Positions 56,340 to 59,452 of a DNA stretch of 59,452 bases are shown piece after piece (position 1 is the stretch's first letter; every line of letters begins with the position of its first letter). A program made the position numbers and the translations under genes. The notes below the pieces were generated by a model. The model did no database searches. It had not been told where the DNA came from and worked only from the letters and a program-made list of their open reading frames with translations. Source of the DNA: a virus; IMG/VR virus record IMGVR_UViG_3300037961_003462, positions 1 through 59,452 of that record; one strand, written 5' to 3'.

Positions 56340-57785
56340 TTAGTTCTTAAAGATAACGAAGTTGTTCGCTCCCATAACACAAAGCGCACGCTCTGATAAG
56401 AAGTGAACCTCCATTGCATCAAGATCAGAAGTTCTTACATCACCGGCAGAACCAGTCATCCAAGTTTTATATCTTCTGTCCTCAGACTCAGACGCACGAT
56501 ATCTTACGTGTAAGAACGGACGTTGAGCGTTTTTGCCAAGAATTTGGTCGTAAACAGTTGTAGAACCAGCAGGTACAAGAATACCGTTGATGTTTCCAGC
56601 TTTTACGCCTCCTCTCATAGTGGCATCGTTGAGGTATTTCCAGTCAGACTTGTAGAAGTCATATCCTCTGCGGAATCCTGTGAATCCGAGGTTCAATGCC
56701 ATCTCTTCGTCGTTGTCGAAAAGACCGTAAGAAGTACCACCTACACCATAAGAGTTCTGAGCAGCAAGCATATCATCGATGTCGAAAGAGAACTGTCTGT
56801 TTAAGAACAATACGTTTTCTTCGATAGCACCTTGCTTATCAAGAACCTGAATGATAGAGTCAAAGTCAGAAAGAGTAGTTGGGTTACCACCACTCCAAAC
56901 GTTTCCTCTATTTTCTACTGCGTGGAATAATCCTTCAGAACCACCTGTTTGTGCTAATGAAGATCCAGCAGGTAATGAAGAGTATGCAGTAGTATTAGGA
57001 GTTACAGCTGTTGTAGCACCAGAACCAGTTTCCATAGGAACAGCCTCAACCATAGCAGTCTCCAAGTAATCTTCGAAGCGAAGTCTTGTTTCGTGCTCTG
57101 ATTTTAGATACCATAGGTAACCTGTAGCACCATTCTCAGTTGTAACCTCTACCCATCCGATTTGAGCCATGTCAGAACCGTTGACAGCATATCTGTCTTT
57201 TAGAATGATTGGCTTGTTTTCGAAGATGTTATCTTCAGCTTCAATAGAGCCATCCATTCCTGTGCTTCCTTTTCCAAACTCAGAACCATAGATGAATGCA
57301 GTTACTGTAGAACCGGTAGTGATTGAAGGAGTAGCAGCATAAGCAGCAACAGTAATCGTAGCCCCAGATACACCAGTTACAATAACTTTATCAGTTTTGC
57401 TAGAGCCAGCAGCCTCATCAGCAACAACAAGAGTTTGTCCAACTCTTACCGGAACAGATGAAGGAGAACCAGCTACAACAATGTCGAATCTTGCACTAGT
57501 TGTACCAGCACTAACAAAGTTGTTCGCAGTAGCACCTTCAAATTTAACGTGGAGACGACCCTGCTCCGCCCATTTGATAAGGTCAGAGTTAGTTGGCATC
57601 TCAGCACCTACCATTCTCATAAAAGAAGCAACGCTTCTGTTTCCATATCTCTCAAATTCCTTCTCATAAGTATCAGGTAGATACTGATCTAAGAATTTGA
57701 AATCGTTGATGTAGTTAGATGCCAAAGCAACTTTACTACCGTGTGGGGTTAATGCAACAGACCCCGCCTGTAATGAACCAGCCAT
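56340..57785 (-). CDS. Major capsid protein
   Basis: 481 residues. The region FERYGNRSVASFMRMVGAEM, then NSDLIKWAEQGRLHVKFE, is typical of crAss-like and related HK97-fold capsid proteins. A beta-rich insertion (about 85-170: VVAGSPSSVPVRVGQTLVV, FIYGSEFG) is followed by the long alpha/beta core and a conserved C-terminus (HFLSERALCVMGANNFVIFK). Located between the scaffold and a strong terminator. Confidence 0.85.
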   Translation of the reverse strand: MAGSLQAGSVALTPHGSKVALASNYINDFKFLDQYLPDTYEKEFERYGNRSVASFMRMVGAEMPTNSDLIKWAEQGRLHVKFEGATANNFVSAGTTSARFDIVVAGSPSSVPVRVGQTLVVADEAAGSSKTDKVIVTGVSGATITVAAYAATPSITTGSTVTAFIYGSEFGKGSTGMDGSIEAEDNIFENKPIILKDRYAVNGSDMAQIGWVEVTTENGATGYLWYLKSEHETRLRFEDYLETAMVEAVPMETGSGATTAVTPNTTAYSSLPAGSSLAQTGGSEGLFHAVENRGNVWSGGNPTTLSDFDSIIQVLDKQGAIEENVLFLNRQFSFDIDDMLAAQNSYGVGGTSYGLFDNDEEMALNLGFTGFRRGYDFYKSDWKYLNDATMRGGVKAGNINGILVPAGSTTVYDQILGKNAQRPFLHVRYRASESEDRRYKTWMTGSAGDVRTSDLDAMEVHFLSERALCVMGANNFVIFKN

Positions 57786-57795
57786 ATTTTACTTT

Positions 57796-58908
57796 TTAGG
57801 TTTTTTTGTTAATACTTTTTATCGTTAAGCCCCTGCTTCGACCTGAGTCTACAGCACGAACTTTGAATCCTCCGTCAGAAGTTACTTTTGGCGTTTGACG
57901 AACATCCATTTTGATGTTTTTCGCACGCTTTGCGTCACCTTCTATAGCCTCGGCTCGCCCTTGCTCATAAAAGAACTTGGCGAATTTATCAGGATTCATG
58001 GCTACTGATAGTGCTCTGTGATAACCCGCAGAATCTTTAATTAACCCATCATCACCTATAAACTTACCAATGAAGTTGTATACATCAGACTGAGCCTTTT
58101 GCAAATCCTTTGCGCTACCTGGAGAAAACGTGTAGGCCTTTTCATCAATGGTGAAATCAAAACCTTTGAAATCATCACCGAAAACCTCAGAAGTTTTCTT
58201 GCTAAACCACTCGGCTCGCCTTTCCGCTTCCTGTCTCTCGTTTTTGGCACTATTAAGATACTCTCTATAATCCTCTAAAGCTTTTTTATCCTCATCAGAC
58301 AAAGATGCGCTTGACTCAAGCGGTGCCTTGTATTTTTCCCTTTGAGAATTAAAGTGTTTTTTGGCTTTAGCGAGTTCTTTTTTCCTTTCTATTTTTTTAG
58401 ACTTAATCTCTCTTTCTTCCATAGAATCCTCGTCTGTATGAAATTTATCATACATCATGTCTTCGATGTCCGAGCGATCAAGACCTTCCTCTGTCTCTGA
58501 GTAGTAGTTGAATAATAAATCATCATCATCCATGTCGTCAGAAGATTTGTTTAATCTAACAAAATCATCCATTCCTCTACCTGTCTCCTGCTTGTACTTA
58601 TAGTATGCCGCAACATCCTCAGGTAAATCTGGCGATTCACTTCTTTCAGCCACCAACTCATCAAAAGAGTCTATTTTTTTGCCATATCTTTCAGATATAT
58701 ATGAAAGAACATCTTCGTCACTAAGTGACTTTTCTTCTTTCGGTTGCTCTTCTTGTTGAACCTCCACCTCTTCTTTTACAACTTCAACAGTTTCTTCAAC
58801 CGGTTTTTCTTCATTCAAAGATTGCTCATGCTTATCTAATAGCTCCTGCTCAATCTGTTGACTTGACTTTGCCTCCTCAGAGCCAAGGTCTCTTACTTTG
58901 ATTTCCAT
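57796..58908 (-). CDS. Scaffolding protein
   Basis: 370 residues, acidic and helical: a Glu-rich N-terminus (EETVEVVKEEVEVQQEEQPK), an Asp-rich centre (KSSDDMDDDDLLFNYYSE), coiled coils, and a basic C-terminus (VDSGRSRGLTIKSINKKT) likely to bind the capsid protein. Position between portal and major capsid genes is diagnostic. Confidence 0.8.
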   Translation of the reverse strand: MEIKVRDLGSEEAKSSQQIEQELLDKHEQSLNEEKPVEETVEVVKEEVEVQQEEQPKEEKSLSDEDVLSYISERYGKKIDSFDELVAERSESPDLPEDVAAYYKYKQETGRGMDDFVRLNKSSDDMDDDDLLFNYYSETEEGLDRSDIEDMMYDKFHTDEDSMEEREIKSKKIERKKELAKAKKHFNSQREKYKAPLESSASLSDEDKKALEDYREYLNSAKNERQEAERRAEWFSKKTSEVFGDDFKGFDFTIDEKAYTFSPGSAKDLQKAQSDVYNFIGKFIGDDGLIKDSAGYHRALSVAMNPDKFAKFFYEQGRAEAIEGDAKRAKNIKMDVRQTPKVTSDGGFKVRAVDSGRSRGLTIKSINKKT

Positions 58909-58918
58909 AAATTAAATT

Positions 58919-59452
58919 TTACTCAAAATTACTACTTTCTTCCATATTGAAATTTTCTATCATATTCGGAAAGTTTAGTTTCATTTCTTTTTTATCCTCT
59001 TCAAAATTCATTGGAGGAAGATTGTTCTTTCTTTGATTAATAAGTTTTGACTGCTGAGTGTTCTGCTTGCTTATTCTAGCTTCTTTACCAGTCTCTTTCA
59101 TTTTATCTCTGCTCTCAAGTTTAGATTCTTTAAGTTCAGCTAACTGATAGTCAAACTCAAATTGCTTTGCCATTAACATTGATCTTATCTCTGCTTCACG
59201 CATCGACTTCTCCATGTCTATTTGAGCCTTGAATTGCATTTCTCTAGCAGCCATTTGAGATTCAATTTGTTGTTTTTGCATTTCCATTTGCATAGCGGCC
59301 TGCTGTTTCTGCATTTCCATTTGAGACTTAAACTGCTGCTGCTTTTGAATGTTCTGTTGGTCTTTCTGAAGTTTTTTATTCTTCTTGACCTTTAAAAGCT
59401 GATTAGCAATTTTAGTGCTTTTCACCTCTCTTATATCAATCGCATCGTCAAG
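58919..59452 (-). CDS. Portal protein, C-terminal part (continues from 2028-1)
   Basis: The reading frame enters at 59452 from the other end of the circle and ends at 58919. A GTG at 59425 is in frame but internal, so a separate 168-residue gene is not expected. This part is a Lys/Gln/Met-rich coiled coil (QQKQ-type heptads; MEMQKQQIESQMAAREMQF), ending in an acidic tail. It would form the portal's crown/barrel or C-terminal extension. Confidence 0.8.
   Translation of the reverse strand, partial: LDDAIDIREVKSTKIANQLLKVKKNKKLQKDQQNIQKQQQFKSQMEMQKQQAAMQMEMQKQQIESQMAAREMQFKAQIDMEKSMREAEIRSMLMAKQFEFDYQLAELKESKLESRDKMKETGKEARISKQNTQQSKLINQRKNNLPPMNFEEDKKEMKLNFPNMIENFNMEESSNFE
59355..59452. repeat. 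Terminal direct repeat, right copy (circular joint)
   Basis: Identical to 2-99. See the left copy; it lies in the portal gene and marks where the circular genome was cut during assembly. Confidence 0.95.

Noticed and set aside
59338-59425. Separate gene starting with GTG at 59425
   Set aside because: The frame is the C-terminal continuation of the portal gene across the circular joint.
1-59452. CRISPR arrays, insertion sequences, transposases or retrons
   Set aside because: No regularly spaced repeats, terminal inverted repeats or matching enzyme genes were found on either strand by eye.

Overview
The window is one complete circular (or circularly permuted) genome of a tailed bacteriophage infecting a Bacteroidota host, probably an aquatic Flavobacteriia-type bacterium. 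Bases 2-99 are repeated as 59355-59452, and the portal gene reads in frame across that joint, so the unit genome is about 59,354 bp. The host guess rests on TTG / TAnnTTTG promoters, the scarcity of Shine-Dalgarno sites, a BT4734-like primase-helicase, a Sak3-type annealing protein and a virion module resembling crAss-like (Crassvirales-related) podoviruses. No integrase or repressor system is visible, so it looks lytic.

Layout. (1) Late genes occupy the minus strand, from 33.3 kb up to the end and through the joint to 11.8 kb. In transcription order from the top: small basic proteins (11.8-10.1 kb), tail fibres (10.1-7.2 kb), membrane/lysis proteins and holin (7.2-5.7 kb), a tandem GroES-like protein (4.65-5.2 kb), terminase small and large subunits, portal, scaffold, major capsid protein, head-tail ring proteins, a 1960-residue tail protein, an amidase, and four internal-virion-type genes (GNAT, gp14-like, gp15-like and a 2919-residue giant) whose order recalls T7 genes 13-16. 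(2) A minus-strand groEL-groES pair lies at 12.2-14.05 kb beside a plus-strand winged-helix regulator. (3) Early/middle genes occupy the plus strand from a tRNA-Arg (14.27 kb) to 33.3 kb: an M23 peptidase and small genes, a noncoding AT-rich region (16.5-17.0 kb), a candidate large structured RNA (17.09-17.67 kb), a string of small overlapping genes, a C5 methyltransferase with a second gene inside it, a recombination module (Sak3 annealing protein plus PD-(D/E)XK exonuclease), primase-helicase, SF2 helicase, a second methyltransferase, VRR-NUC nuclease, two solitary DnaA-domain-IV proteins and a metallophosphoesterase. No DNA polymerase or RNA polymerase was recognised, so the phage probably relies on host polymerases.

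Most unusual features: a promoter-driven ~580-nt candidate noncoding RNA with two hairpins carrying the same 11-nt loop; two tRNA-like T-arm/acceptor minihelices, each followed by a hairpin and a gene; a phage GroEL/GroES pair plus a third protein that looks like two GroES domains in tandem; a 224-codon gene inside the methyltransferase gene; and two intergenic modules with matching GTCGTCATAA repeats. All functional calls come from reading motifs by eye; no database search was run.
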